A DNA stretch of 64,000 nt from Hyphomicrobium sp. (GCA_013141015.1 JABFRT010000027.1:62001-126000), one strand, 5' to 3'; shown: positions 9,673 through 18,983, numbered from the stretch's first letter. The notes: generated from the sequence alone by a model not told the origin. A program made the numbers and translations.

Positions 9673-9700
9673 CATCAGATGACAATCATCAGATGACAAT
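9673..9700. repeat. 14-bp tandem repeat, two perfect copies
   Basis: CATCAGATGACAAT occurs twice back to back (9673-9686 and 9687-9700) between the carD stop and the end of the convergent nuclease-like gene. With the preceding GT, each copy carries the near-palindrome GTCATC-A-GATGAC or a variant of it. It looks like a recent short duplication. Confidence 0.8.
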
Positions 9701-10726
9701 CTAAAGATCTACAGCGCCCGGCTTTTCCGATATTGGATCAGCCGGGCGTTTTTCATTTGTACCACCGCCGTCCGCCGGTTTTTGTAAAGTGCTGTCGCTG
9801 GGTGCGTTGGTCGGCTTGGGTGCGCTGGGCGCCGGCGCTGCGGAGATTTCCGGCGCACGCTTAAGCGGGTCGCTGATTTCAAGCTGGCTCGGATCGCGAA
9901 TGTCGATCATTGGTCCGTTGCGCCGTTCGATCCAGCCGCGGACAGTGACGGTCTTGTCTTTCAGATCGGCGACGATATCGTCGAAATCCGGGTGTGCTGA
10001 GAGCACATCTTTGCCGATACGCGCGGTGAAGTCCGTTTTCCAATCGTCGCCGAAATTAAGGTAGGCGCCGGACTTGGTGCGGCTGACGGATGCAATTGGC
10101 CCTTCGACGATTTCGAACCGGCTGCGGCGGCTCATCAGCAGCCCTGCAAGGCGTGCCGGTTTTGGCCGGTACAGTGCGATGTCCCAAACGCCAAGCTTGG
10201 CAATGCGTGCAGCACGCTCATGGGCGAGCAATTCGCGGGCGCACACGAAGTTTCCCGGCAATCCATAGGCGCGCGCCGAACCGGACGACAGAAGCTCGCC
10301 TTGCACCCAGGTTTCCTTGCCGCCTTCGTTGAGAAACACATGGGCAAGGTGGCGGCCATAGCGGTCGGTATGCCGTTTGCCATAGGCCAGTTTGACGGTG
10401 TGGCCAAGCACGAGGCCGGTCAGGAGTTTAACGGCGGCAGTTTCGGCGGGCCAGGCGCCGGGTGCCGCGCGCGCGTCACTCGCGCGCGGGCTTAACGCCC
10501 CGATCAGCCGGACGGATTGGCCGTCGTCGAGCAGCACTGTTTCGCCGTCGATTATCCGGGCGACGGTGCGGGCGGGACCCGGCTCTAATGAGCATGTGGT
10601 GGATTTTGGCTCGGCGTCATCAGCCGCGTGCGCCGGAATAGTGCCAATGCCCGACAGTGCCGCGACGACCACCAGTGCGCCATAACGGCATTGTACGGCA
10701 AGCATTCGTGACTGCGTTCGCCCCAT
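9701..10726 (-). CDS. Exported SNase-like (thermonuclease family) protein, active-site residues altered
   Basis: A 341-residue protein from ATG 10726 (TTG 10732 and ATG 10705 are alternatives), with a signal peptide ending PAHAADD. A staphylococcal nuclease-like OB fold covers about residues 50-200: ARIIDGETVLL, SVRLIGALSP, and TDRYGRHLAHVF. The last keeps the Arg equivalent to nuclease Arg87, but the family D-x-P-E segment reads ALSPR, so the calcium-ligand Asp and general-base Glu appear to be missing. The C-terminal part holds a second beta-rich region (about 205-280), then a Pro/Ala/Ser-rich tail. Catalysis is doubtful; a binding role is possible. Confidence 0.72.
   Translation of the reverse strand: MGRTQSRMLAVQCRYGALVVVAALSGIGTIPAHAADDAEPKSTTCSLEPGPARTVARIIDGETVLLDDGQSVRLIGALSPRASDARAAPGAWPAETAAVKLLTGLVLGHTVKLAYGKRHTDRYGRHLAHVFLNEGGKETWVQGELLSSGSARAYGLPGNFVCARELLAHERAARIAKLGVWDIALYRPKPARLAGLLMSRRSRFEIVEGPIASVSRTKSGAYLNFGDDWKTDFTARIGKDVLSAHPDFDDIVADLKDKTVTVRGWIERRNGPMIDIRDPSQLEISDPLKRAPEISAAPAPSAPKPTNAPSDSTLQKPADGGGTNEKRPADPISEKPGAVDL
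9715..9753 (+). terminator. Rho-independent terminator for carD
   Basis: Perfect 9-bp stem CGCCCGGCT 9715-9723 with AGCCGGGCG 9740-9748, followed by five T. It lies inside the 3' coding end of the convergent nuclease-like gene. Confidence 0.7.
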
Positions 10727-10936
10727 GGTCAACCGTTCAGTGTTTCAACTCCGCCGGTCTCAGATGTCAGCACGCGTCTCCACGGCTGCCAAGCGGCATT
10801 CTCGGACATTTCTGGCAACGGTCAATCCGCTGTCCAATATGCATTATGGCCCGCAGAGATGCCCTCTGCGCGGCTTTTCTGGCGCGGGGCGCGTCACATG
10901 TTCAGCGGCTCGCCAGACAACCAACCCAACAGTCAG

Positions 10937-13900
10937 TCAGAACAGCACAATATCCGCAGCCGTGAGAGCTGGTTTTGTGTCGAGTACGGCAAATAGCAGT
11001 TTCGCGGCCGTGCCTGATCCGTCGGCGTCAAACCAAATCGCACCCGTCGATTGATCGTAAATTACCAGATCGCTGGCATCGAGCGCCGATGTGCCAAGCA
11101 CGAAGTCGGCTGATGCGAGAGTTGTCAGGCTTGCGACGGCAAGAGTGTCAATCTTGATTGAGTCGCCGGACGTGAAATCATAGATGCGGTCGATGCCAGA
11201 TTGTGCGCTCAGCTGCGATTGGCGGAACTGGAAATTGTCGAAGCCCGCGCCGCCGAACAAATGGTCATAACCTTGCTGGCTCTCAAGCGTGTCATTGCCG
11301 CCAAAGCCGTACAGACTGTCGTTGCCGCCGCCGCCCGAAAAGGTGTTGTCGTTGTTGTTGCCGCGCATGACTTGCCGGAATTCGTTGCCTGTCAGATTGA
11401 CAGTGGTGCTTCCTGCGACAGGAAGGGCTGTGAACCCCTCGATTTCCTGTCCTGCTGCCAAAACGTAACTGACGGTTGTGTAAACGAAGTCGTTCGTGCC
11501 TTCACCAACACCCTCAATCACAATATCTCCGGCTTGATCGACGAGCATCTTATCGTCTCCGGCTCCTCCCGTCATCTCGTCGATTCCGCCGCCCCCTACG
11601 AGCGTATCGTTTCCGCCCATTCCGTTGAAAGTGTCAGCCTGAGCACCACCAGTGAACGAGTTCGATAAGTCATCGCCTATGATCGCTTCCGGGTTCGTAT
11701 CGGTAATGTTGATGTTCAGGGTTTTTGTGAATGTCGCGCCGGAACTGTCGGTTACTTTGATGGAAACGCTGTGTGATGCGGCTTGCTCATGATCGAGCAG
11801 TAGTCCGTTGGCGACGGTCAATTGAGTGCCGGCAATCGCAAAACGGCCGCCAGCGTTGTTCACAAGCGTATATGAGTGCGTATCGATGGTGTCTGGGTCC
11901 GCTACGGACAGCTGGCCAATCGCCGTGCCATTGGATGCGAACTCGCTTATTGCCGTCCCCGAAAGCACGATGCCGGAAGGTGCATCGTTGATAGGGGTTA
12001 TGACAACGTCGAAGCGCTGTTCAATGGGGGTGCTCAGGCCATCTGAAACCGTTAGCGTGAAAGTGTCCGCGCCGTTCGCATTGGCATTTGGTGTGTACGT
12101 GAAGGTGCCGTCAGTGTGGAGTGCGATTTGCCCCTTGGCCGGAGCCGCGCCAGCTTTGACTTTATAGATCAGCGTGTCGCCATCGGAGTCGGTGGCTGTA
12201 AGGCTGCCGGTTGCGGCTTGATCCTCGTTCAGCGGATTGATCGAGGCGGACACAAGGACAGGCGCCGCATTGTCAATCATCGCAAGATCGAAGGTCGCGT
12301 GTGAAGTTCCGCCATGTCCATCACTCACGGTGTAGTCCAACGAGACGTTGCCGTCGTGCGTGCCGGTCCGCGTGACGAGAATATTGCCGTTGCCGTCGAG
12401 TTCCGCCGTGCCGCCCTGAATATTCGACAATTGCGAAATCGTCAGTGCGTCGCCGTCGGCATCGCTGTCATTGTCGAGAAGAGCGGCAATTGGAATGCTG
12501 GCGGCACCGCCGTTGGCGTAGATGTAGAAATCGTCATGAGAGATTGGAGCCGTGTTGTTTGTCACCAACGCGTCTGCGGCGCGCGCTGCAAATTCTGCTG
12601 CCGTCCACGATCCGCCAGATGTAAAATTCATCCCCTCAATAACCGGTCCGCCATTCGCGAAGTGATCTTTGATTGTCAGGCCACCACCGTCTGCAAATCT
12701 GAGTGTCAGGTCGAGTGGGCTATCGGGATTGCGGATGAATACCACATCGGATGGCGTCAGATCGCCGGCCAACACAATGACATCAGCGCCGCTGCTGCCG
12801 GATTCAATGATGGTGTCGCGGCCGTCGCCAAGTTCCCAAACGTAACCATCACCACCGTCGCCGCCGATCAGCGTGTCGTTGCCGCCATTGCCGGCCAGCG
12901 TATCGTTGCCATCTCCTGCTGATAGAATGTTGTTGCCGGAATTGCCGGCCAGCGTATTGCGCAACGCATTGCCTGTAGCGCTGGTTGCGCTGCCTTGAAG
13001 GGTAACATGTTCGACGAACGCGCCTAAGGCGTAGTCGATCGATGCGTAGACTTGATCGAACCCGCCGCGATCAGTTTCGATCACCTGATCGGCCACACTA
13101 TCGACGGTATAGACGTCGTTGCCGCGTCCGCCGTGCATGACGTCGCCGCCGGCCCCGCCGTCGATATAGTCGCCGCCGTCACTGCCGGTGATGGTGTCGT
13201 TCCCGGCGAGCCCGCTGATTTGGTACGGTCCACCGGATAGAGTTTCGATTGTGTCGTCCCCGCTGGTGCCATCGGTGCCGGGCGGCGGCAAAAGCCGCGC
13301 TGTCGTGGTGTTTGTGTTGCTGAGTTCCTTCGGCAAATGGCTGTTTGGCCGTGGGTCGAGTGCTGCCATGAATTTGTCGGGCGATGTTGCACTATCGACA
13401 GCCTCCATGAAGCCCGGATAGTCGCTGAGGATGCCGCTTGGTATCGGTTGGAGTGGGTCGTAGGTGACGGGGAAAGTTAGCCCGAGAACGCCGTCAGTCC
13501 AGTTCGTGACGCGAATGGTTGTTGCCGTTTCACTATCGTCGCGAACAAATGTGATCGTCGGGCCGGGCGGCTCATCTGGACCGTTGTCGATAATCTCAGT
13601 GATGATTTGACCCTGATAAATGGTGATCCAGAGGTCGATTCCGTCGAATGAGTACTCAACACTTCCGGCGAAATCGATGTTTCCTTCGAACTGATTGTCG
13701 TCGATCGCTCCCCAGTGGAAGTATGACGTTTGGGTGATATCGTCGAGTTTGAAGACGCCGCCCGTGAGCTGGAACAGTTCAGACTCTTCATAGCCGCCGC
13801 GTGTGGCTTTGAAGAACTCGTAGGGAACGTAGAACTTGTCACTGGTGTCTGCGCCATCGATGACAAATTCCACGTCGCCGGCGCCACTGGTCATTGCAGA

Positions 13901-15211
13901 CAAGACAAAAACGTCGCTTCCCTCGCCGCCGTTTGCAAATGTCCGCCCGCTCCCCGACACGATGGTGTCGTCGCCACCATCGCCGTACATCTCTATGTCG
14001 TAGCCCAATGGGCTCAAGCCGGAGAAGCTTGCGGTCAGCCGCGCGTCGATCACATCGCCGCCATCGCCGCCCTCAACGCCGATGAGCGATCCGCCGGCAT
14101 AAATACGGTCTCCGGCCGATGAGCCGGTGATCCATTCCGCAGATTTTACCCAATATCCAGCGTCCAGCCCTTCGTTGACTTGGGTTTGCACGGAGATCAT
14201 TTCGCCGGCGACGAAATTGACCAGGAGGGGCACATTGCTTTCCGACATGCTGAGTTCATCGCCCTGCGTGCCAGAGCTGCCTAACATGTCCATTTCAAAC
14301 GGCCGCTCGATCAGGAAGACACCTTTTCCTGCAACCACGGTGTCGTTCGACCGGTTCCATTCTGCCCGTTCAATGGAGAAAAACTGGTCTGTGCCGCCAG
14401 CGTGCAGTGCAATGAATTGTGGGGTTTTATGCTCGACGGCATACTCGTTGCCGACGATGATCGCATGACCTATGCCGGTGTAATCGATCCTATCGATACC
14501 ATCGATAATGTAGGCGAGATCCGATTGGCCGCCGTGCATGACGTTTAGTCCGGAGGACCAAAAGATCTCATCGTCGTCGAAGCCGCCGTAGAATTTTTCG
14601 ATGGAGGACGCCGCGTTTGCGCCATGCAGTATGTCGTCTTTGGGACCGGTCGCAAGGGTCGTGTGATTGCCGCTCAACGTCATGTCGTTGGCATCGCCTG
14701 TGCCGAGAAGCGTTCTGCCCCCCGGTGACATGCGGACGTTGAACGGCATGAGGATGTTGAGGTCGAGGCCTATCGTCGATAGCACCGACGAAATCAGCGC
14801 TGTCGAGTTGATTGTTGGTGTGGCTGAGAAGGGGAGGGATATCGGGATATATGGAAACTGCGAGTCATCGATTGCGCCTGCATATTTGGCCAAAGACTGC
14901 CACGTGGTGTAGGCAGTGATCCCTGTCAGCAATATGCGAGAGCCGCGCGACTCCGGCGTGCCGATCATATCTATCAGTTCATTGCGGCTGGCACCATTCG
15001 CGACCGCGAGCGAGAGGACGGAGCTCTCACCGCTGGCTCCAAGCGTGGCATCGGTTATCGGTCCGTCCTGAATGCCCTCAATGACAAACCAGTAGTCCTG
15101 ATTATCAATTTCACTGTTCTCGTCTTGATAAACGAGTTGCAGGTGATCAAAGCCGAATAGGCCGAGGTGGTAACTTTGAACAGGAAGAGCCTCAACGCGA
15201 ATCGTACCCAT
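10937..15211 (-). CDS. Large RTX calcium-binding exoprotein with cadherin-like domains
   Basis: A 1424-residue protein. The start at 15211 (MGTIRVEALPV) is chosen because GGGGAG sits 8 bases upstream; the frame opens 10 codons earlier. Order: an unrecognised N-terminal domain (about 1-185); RTX-like Gly/Asp repeats; a second unrecognised segment; typical nonapeptides such as GGNDTLIGGDGGD around 640-800; cadherin/VCBS-like domains (about 880-1170, with LNEDQAATGSLTATDSDGD and DGTFTYTPNANANG); another RTX block; and a C-terminal tail ending TAADIVLF, typical of type I secretion substrates. No Sec signal is seen. Probably secreted and surface-bound or matrix-associated, stabilised by calcium. 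The ABC exporter at 40.6 kb is a candidate but not a neighbour. Confidence 0.85.
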   Translation of the reverse strand: MGTIRVEALPVQSYHLGLFGFDHLQLVYQDENSEIDNQDYWFVIEGIQDGPITDATLGASGESSVLSLAVANGASRNELIDMIGTPESRGSRILLTGITAYTTWQSLAKYAGAIDDSQFPYIPISLPFSATPTINSTALISSVLSTIGLDLNILMPFNVRMSPGGRTLLGTGDANDMTLSGNHTTLATGPKDDILHGANAASSIEKFYGGFDDDEIFWSSGLNVMHGGQSDLAYIIDGIDRIDYTGIGHAIIVGNEYAVEHKTPQFIALHAGGTDQFFSIERAEWNRSNDTVVAGKGVFLIERPFEMDMLGSSGTQGDELSMSESNVPLLVNFVAGEMISVQTQVNEGLDAGYWVKSAEWITGSSAGDRIYAGGSLIGVEGGDGGDVIDARLTASFSGLSPLGYDIEMYGDGGDDTIVSGSGRTFANGGEGSDVFVLSAMTSGAGDVEFVIDGADTSDKFYVPYEFFKATRGGYEESELFQLTGGVFKLDDITQTSYFHWGAIDDNQFEGNIDFAGSVEYSFDGIDLWITIYQGQIITEIIDNGPDEPPGPTITFVRDDSETATTIRVTNWTDGVLGLTFPVTYDPLQPIPSGILSDYPGFMEAVDSATSPDKFMAALDPRPNSHLPKELSNTNTTTARLLPPPGTDGTSGDDTIETLSGGPYQISGLAGNDTITGSDGGDYIDGGAGGDVMHGGRGNDVYTVDSVADQVIETDRGGFDQVYASIDYALGAFVEHVTLQGSATSATGNALRNTLAGNSGNNILSAGDGNDTLAGNGGNDTLIGGDGGDGYVWELGDGRDTIIESGSSGADVIVLAGDLTPSDVVFIRNPDSPLDLTLRFADGGGLTIKDHFANGGPVIEGMNFTSGGSWTAAEFAARAADALVTNNTAPISHDDFYIYANGGAASIPIAALLDNDSDADGDALTISQLSNIQGGTAELDGNGNILVTRTGTHDGNVSLDYTVSDGHGGTSHATFDLAMIDNAAPVLVSASINPLNEDQAATGSLTATDSDGDTLIYKVKAGAAPAKGQIALHTDGTFTYTPNANANGADTFTLTVSDGLSTPIEQRFDVVITPINDAPSGIVLSGTAISEFASNGTAIGQLSVADPDTIDTHSYTLVNNAGGRFAIAGTQLTVANGLLLDHEQAASHSVSIKVTDSSGATFTKTLNINITDTNPEAIIGDDLSNSFTGGAQADTFNGMGGNDTLVGGGGIDEMTGGAGDDKMLVDQAGDIVIEGVGEGTNDFVYTTVSYVLAAGQEIEGFTALPVAGSTTVNLTGNEFRQVMRGNNNDNTFSGGGGNDSLYGFGGNDTLESQQGYDHLFGGAGFDNFQFRQSQLSAQSGIDRIYDFTSGDSIKIDTLAVASLTTLASADFVLGTSALDASDLVIYDQSTGAIWFDADGSGTAAKLLFAVLDTKPALTAADIVLF

Positions 15212-15366
15212 ACGCAAACTCCCCACTAATGAACGCAACACTGATTAGTTTAAGCAAAGGCCGAAGCGACGCCAGCGCCGGGTGTGTGCTGATGATGCAG
15301 AGGCAGACGCCGGTACAGCGTTGCATCACACTTTCGGCTGAGCCCCCGCTTGATTTCACGTTCCGC

Positions 15367-15394
15367 CTGACAGTCTGTCAGTAACGCTTATAAT
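15367..15394 (+). promoter_or_regulatory. Promoter-like element overlapped by a palindrome
   Basis: CTGACA (15367-15372) and TATAAT (15389-15394) are spaced by 16 bp, a good sigma70-type pair. The -35 is inside a perfect palindrome, CTGACAG-T-CTGTCAG at 15367-15381, which could be an operator. No gene starts soon after it on the plus strand; the next is the tRNA 213 bases on. Confidence 0.4.
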
Positions 15395-15514
15395 TGCAGT
15401 AAACACAACTGCACAACCAAAAATTGCATAAATGTGGCCGCCGGCCGGCAAGCCTGGAGGTTGCGCGCGCAATTCGAGCGCATATCCGATTGTGATCACT
15501 TGGCGCTGGTTCTC

Positions 15515-15543
15515 TTGACGCCCGGCTGGCCGGGTCGCATAGC
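15515..15543 (+). promoter_or_regulatory. Candidate promoter of tRNA-Arg
   Basis: TTGACG (15515-15520), 17-bp spacer, then CATAGC (15538-15543), 64 bases before the tRNA. The -35 is strong and the -10 weak, as often seen in alphaproteobacterial stable-RNA promoters. Confidence 0.4.
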
Positions 15544-15607
15544 TTTCGACGCGTCGCGAAATATGATGCGCCGCGCCGCGTGTTTCAGCGGCTCCATTGC
15601 TGGCCTT

Positions 15608-15684
<77 letters not shown>

Positions 15685-15775
15685 GGCGAAGCGCCGGTTT
15701 GACGTGGTATGCAGCCGTGGGTACGTGCCGCCGGCGGCTAGAGATGGCCGGGTTTTTCTAAAGGACGACGGGCGA

Positions 15776-16396
15776 ATGGCGGCCAAAATCGAGGTGGCAA
15801 TCGTTGATCAAAACCCGGTTGTGCGCGCCGGGCTTGAGGCGGTCGTTCTGAAGGATGGCCGCTTCGGCGTGGCTGGCGTATTTGCGTCCGGCGCGGCGCT
15901 CCTAGAGGCGCTGCACATGAAGCCGCTGCAAATCGCCATCGTCGGCTGGGCCTTGCCCGATATGCAGGGTGGCGAGGTGCTTGAACGCATCAAGCGCGAG
16001 AAGTTGCAAACTCGGGTCATTGTCTACACAGGCGAACGCTCGAGTGATGTCTTGCGCCAAGCCATTAAGGGCGGCGCTTGGGGTTTCGTGTCAAAAATGG
16101 AGGAGCCGCCGGTTCTGTTGGAAGCCGTTGTAGCGGTGGCGCGCGGCAGGTTGTCTCTGCCTTACGTCGACATTGATTTACTCAACCACGATCCGCTCGA
16201 AGGACTGACCGCGCGTGAGCGCGAATTGCTGGCGGCTCTGGCCAACGGTTGGACCAATCTGCAGATTGCCGCGCGTACCGGCATCACGCGCAATACCGTC
16301 AAATATCACCTGAAAAATTTGTACGACAAACTCGGCGTTTCCAACCGGGCGATGGCGGTTGCGTTGTTTATGTCTGCGACCCGGCCGGGCGCATAG
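15776..16396 (+). CDS. LuxR/NarL-type response regulator lacking the phospho-acceptor Asp
   Basis: A 206-residue two-domain regulator, from ATG 15776 (MAAKIEVAIVDQNP); the frame extends 24 codons upstream towards the tRNA. Receiver domain 1-120: acidic D11 and conserved T85 and K107 are present, but the position expected to hold the phosphorylated Asp is Gly57 (IAIVGWALPDMQG, where family members have D four residues before the Pro). The C-terminal HTH (about 147-200, LTARERELLAALANGWTNLQIA...) is a normal LuxR domain. It is therefore likely phosphorylation-independent. It lies 248 bases upstream of the serine-cycle operon in the same direction, so it may regulate it; that is inference. Confidence 0.85.
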   Translation: MAAKIEVAIVDQNPVVRAGLEAVVLKDGRFGVAGVFASGAALLEALHMKPLQIAIVGWALPDMQGGEVLERIKREKLQTRVIVYTGERSSDVLRQAIKGGAWGFVSKMEEPPVLLEAVVAVARGRLSLPYVDIDLLNHDPLEGLTARERELLAALANGWTNLQIAARTGITRNTVKYHLKNLYDKLGVSNRAMAVALFMSATRPGA

Positions 16397-16644
16397 CGAT
16401 ATTGCTGCAACGCACCATTGGCAATGGGTAGGCAAGACTACCCACCGGCCCCGTTTTTCCTCCCCATGCGGGTGTTGTGAGCGGGCGCGCACTCAACCAA
16501 AGAGAGCGGGTTAATTTTGTCTGACGGCTAGGCCGAGACGCCGGTCCACAGACGATCTTCAAAAAGCGCAGAATTCTCCGCCGGTTCATAAGAGCGGTGG
16601 GGCAATGAATCCAGAAACGCACAAAGCAAGCCGGAGAAACGCTC

Positions 16645-17853
16645 ATGACCGTTACGCCTCACCTTTTCATTCCTGGCCCGACCAACATCCCGGACCGGGT
16701 TCGCATGTCGATGAACCTTGCGATGGAAGACATGCGCAACCCGGAATTCCCAAAGTTCACGCTGCCGATTTTTGAAGACCTGAAAAAGGTTTTTAAAATG
16801 AAGGATGGCCGCGTTTTCATTTTCCCGTCGTCGGGTACGGGCGCTTGGGAATCAGCGATCACCAACACGCTGGCTGTTGGCGACAAAGTTTTGATGTCGC
16901 GCTTCGGCCAGTTCTCGCTGCTCTGGGTCGATATGGCTGAACGCATGGGGCTCAAGGTTGAGCTGTGCGACGAAGAGTGGGGCACGGGCGTTCCGCTGGA
17001 AAAGTACGCCGACATCCTCGCCAAGGATAAGAACCACGAAATCAAGGCAGTCTTTGCAACTCACAACGAAACCGCAACCGGCGTTTCGAGCGACATCGCA
17101 GGCGTCCGCAAGGCGCTGGACGCAGCGAAGCACCCGGCACTGCTGTTCGTTGACGGCGTGTCGTCGGTCGGCTCGCTCGACATGCGCATGGGCGAATGGA
17201 AAGTCGATTGCTGCGTTTCGGGCTCTCAGAAGGGCTTTATGCTGCCAACCGGCCTCGGCATTCTCGCCGTCAGCCAAAAGGCGCTTGATGCCAATAAGAC
17301 GCTGAACGGCCGCATGAACCGTTGCTTCTTCTCGTTCGAAGACATGATCAAGACCAATGATCTCGGGTTCTTCCCTTATACGCCAGCAACCCAGCTGATC
17401 CGCGGCCTGCGCACCTCGCTTGACCTGATGGCCGAAGAAGGGCTAGAAAACATCTTCGCCCGTCATGCACGTTTGGCCCGCGGTGTTCGCGCCGCTGTCG
17501 ATGCGTGGGGCCTGAAGGTCTGTGCGAAGGAAGAAAAGTGGCACTCCGATACCGTATCGGCCATCCAGGTGCCGGATGGTATCGACGCCAACAACGTCTT
17601 GAAGACCGCGTTCTACCGCTACAACACGTCGCTCGGAACCGGCCTCAACAAGCTCAATGGCAAGGTGTTCCGCATCGGCCACTTGGGCTCACTCGATGAG
17701 TTCATGGTTGGTGGCGTTCTGTTTGCCGTCGAAATGACGCTCAAGGATTGCGGCGTCAACATCAAGCTCGGCTCGGGAACGGGCGCGGCTGCTGAATACT
17801 TCAGCAAGACAGCGACCAAGTCGGCGACCGCTGTGACGCCGAAGGCCGCGTAA
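16645..17853 (+). CDS. sgaA: Serine-glyoxylate aminotransferase
   Basis: A 402-residue class V PLP aminotransferase. It transfers the amino group of serine to glyoxylate, giving hydroxypyruvate and glycine, a key serine-cycle step. Family features: LFIPGPTNIPDRV at the N-terminus, SSGTGAWESAITN, the ATHNETATGV and DGVSSVGS blocks, and the lysine motif VSGSQKGFMLPTGL (Schiff-base Lys). Length is normal for SgaA. The start has GGAG 8 bases upstream. It is the first gene of the serine-cycle cluster; a stem-loop follows it, so expression of downstream genes may be reduced relative to it. Confidence 0.95.
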   Translation: MTVTPHLFIPGPTNIPDRVRMSMNLAMEDMRNPEFPKFTLPIFEDLKKVFKMKDGRVFIFPSSGTGAWESAITNTLAVGDKVLMSRFGQFSLLWVDMAERMGLKVELCDEEWGTGVPLEKYADILAKDKNHEIKAVFATHNETATGVSSDIAGVRKALDAAKHPALLFVDGVSSVGSLDMRMGEWKVDCCVSGSQKGFMLPTGLGILAVSQKALDANKTLNGRMNRCFFSFEDMIKTNDLGFFPYTPATQLIRGLRTSLDLMAEEGLENIFARHARLARGVRAAVDAWGLKVCAKEEKWHSDTVSAIQVPDGIDANNVLKTAFYRYNTSLGTGLNKLNGKVFRIGHLGSLDEFMVGGVLFAVEMTLKDCGVNIKLGSGTGAAAEYFSKTATKSATAVTPKAA

Positions 17854-17859
17854 CGCACT

Positions 17860-17898
17860 GAGAGCGCTTGGCCAGCCCGGCAAGGCGCTCTCGTCTTT
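17860..17898 (+). terminator. Stem-loop after sgaA (terminator or attenuator)
   Basis: GAGAGCGC 17860-17867 pairs with GCGCTCTC 17885-17892 (8 bp) and is followed by GTCTTTTC. It lies in the 127-bp gap between sgaA and mcl and may act as a partial terminator. Confidence 0.5.
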
Positions 17899-17980
17899 TC
17901 AGGCAATAGATTTCTGCCACGGCCGGCTGTACCGCCGGGCATCGATAGATCCACAATCTCCCTAGGGAAGGTCACGCAAC

Positions 17981-18937
17981 ATGAGCTACACACTTTATCC
18001 AACCCGCAAACAGCGTCTGCAGCGTTCGTATCTCGCGGTTCCGGGCTCGAACCCGACCATGATTGAGCGCGCGCTGAAGAGCGCCGCAGATTACGTTTTC
18101 CTTGATTGCGAAGATGCTGTTGCGCCGCCGGAAAAAGAACAGGCCCGCAAGAACATCATTCAGGCCTTGAACGATCTCGATTGGGCAGCCGCCGGCAAGA
18201 GCGTCTCGGTGCGCATCAACGGCCTCGACACGCACTACATGTACCGGGACGTCGTCGATATTTGCGAACAAGCCGGCCACAAGCTCGACACCATTTTGAT
18301 CCCCAAGGTTGGCGTTCCAGCTGACGTCTATACAGTTGAATGCATCGTCAGCCAGATCGAAGTCGCCAAGAAGCTGCCGCACAAGATCGGCACGGAAGCG
18401 CTCATTGAAACGCCGCTCGGCATGGCCAACGTCGAAGCCATCGCCTCGGCCAACAGCCGTCTTGAGTCGATGCACTTCGGCGTCGCTGACTACTCGGCGT
18501 TCAACAAGGCGCGCACGGTTGTCATCGGAGGTTTGAACCCTGACTATCCGGGCGACCAGTGGCACTTCCCGCTGTCGCGGATGACGGTTGCCTGCCGCGC
18601 GTTTGGTCTTCGTCCGATTGATGGTCCGTTCGGCGGCATCGATGATCCGGAAGGCTACAAGGCCGCGGCCCGCCGTGGTGCAGCCCTTGGCATGGAAGGC
18701 AAATGGGCCATCCATCCGTCGCAGATCGAACTCGCCAACGAAATCTATTCGCCGACCGCCGCCGAAGTATCGCGCGCGGAACGCATTCTCGTCGCACTCA
18801 AGGAAGCTGAAGCCCAAGGTAAGGGTGCCGCTTCTCTCGACGGCAAGATGATCGACGCGGCTTCGGAAAAGATGGCCAACAACATGCTGGCAACTGCGGC
18901 GGCTATCAAGAAAGCCGAAGCAGCTCGCGCCGGCTAA
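17981..18937 (+). CDS. mcl: L-malyl-CoA lyase (HpcH/HpaI-CitE superfamily)
   Basis: A 318-residue lyase that splits malyl-CoA into acetyl-CoA and glyoxylate, regenerating the serine-cycle acceptor. Family motifs include RSYLAVPGSNPTMIERALKS, the metal-ligand segment FLDCEDAVAPPEKE, SVRINGLDT, LETPLGM-like IETPLGMANVEAI, and WAIHPSQIELAN. Length is typical. GGGAAGG precedes ATG 17981 by about 10 bases. It is followed 46 bases later by mtkA, whose product makes its substrate. In Methylorubrum the equivalent gene lies at the distal end of the cluster; here it is second. Confidence 0.93.
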   Translation: MSYTLYPTRKQRLQRSYLAVPGSNPTMIERALKSAADYVFLDCEDAVAPPEKEQARKNIIQALNDLDWAAAGKSVSVRINGLDTHYMYRDVVDICEQAGHKLDTILIPKVGVPADVYTVECIVSQIEVAKKLPHKIGTEALIETPLGMANVEAIASANSRLESMHFGVADYSAFNKARTVVIGGLNPDYPGDQWHFPLSRMTVACRAFGLRPIDGPFGGIDDPEGYKAAARRGAALGMEGKWAIHPSQIELANEIYSPTAAEVSRAERILVALKEAEAQGKGAASLDGKMIDAASEKMANNMLATAAAIKKAEAARAG

Positions 18938-18983
18938 GTGAATTTTGAACCCTTAAACGTCACAGTATTTGGGAGGTCCGAAC

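Larger units (their letters stand above)
15212..15607. other. 396-bp region between RTX gene and tRNA-Arg
   Basis: No gene seen; the open frame at 15434-15646 runs into the tRNA and has no family resemblance. It contains a palindrome/promoter-like element (15367-15394) and a candidate tRNA promoter (15515-15543). The RTX gene promoter should lie here on the minus strand but was not identified. Confidence 0.6.

Noticed and set aside
12314-12922. Plus-strand frames across the large RTX gene
   Set aside because: Antisense shadow of repeated Gly/Asp codons; no ribosome site or domain.
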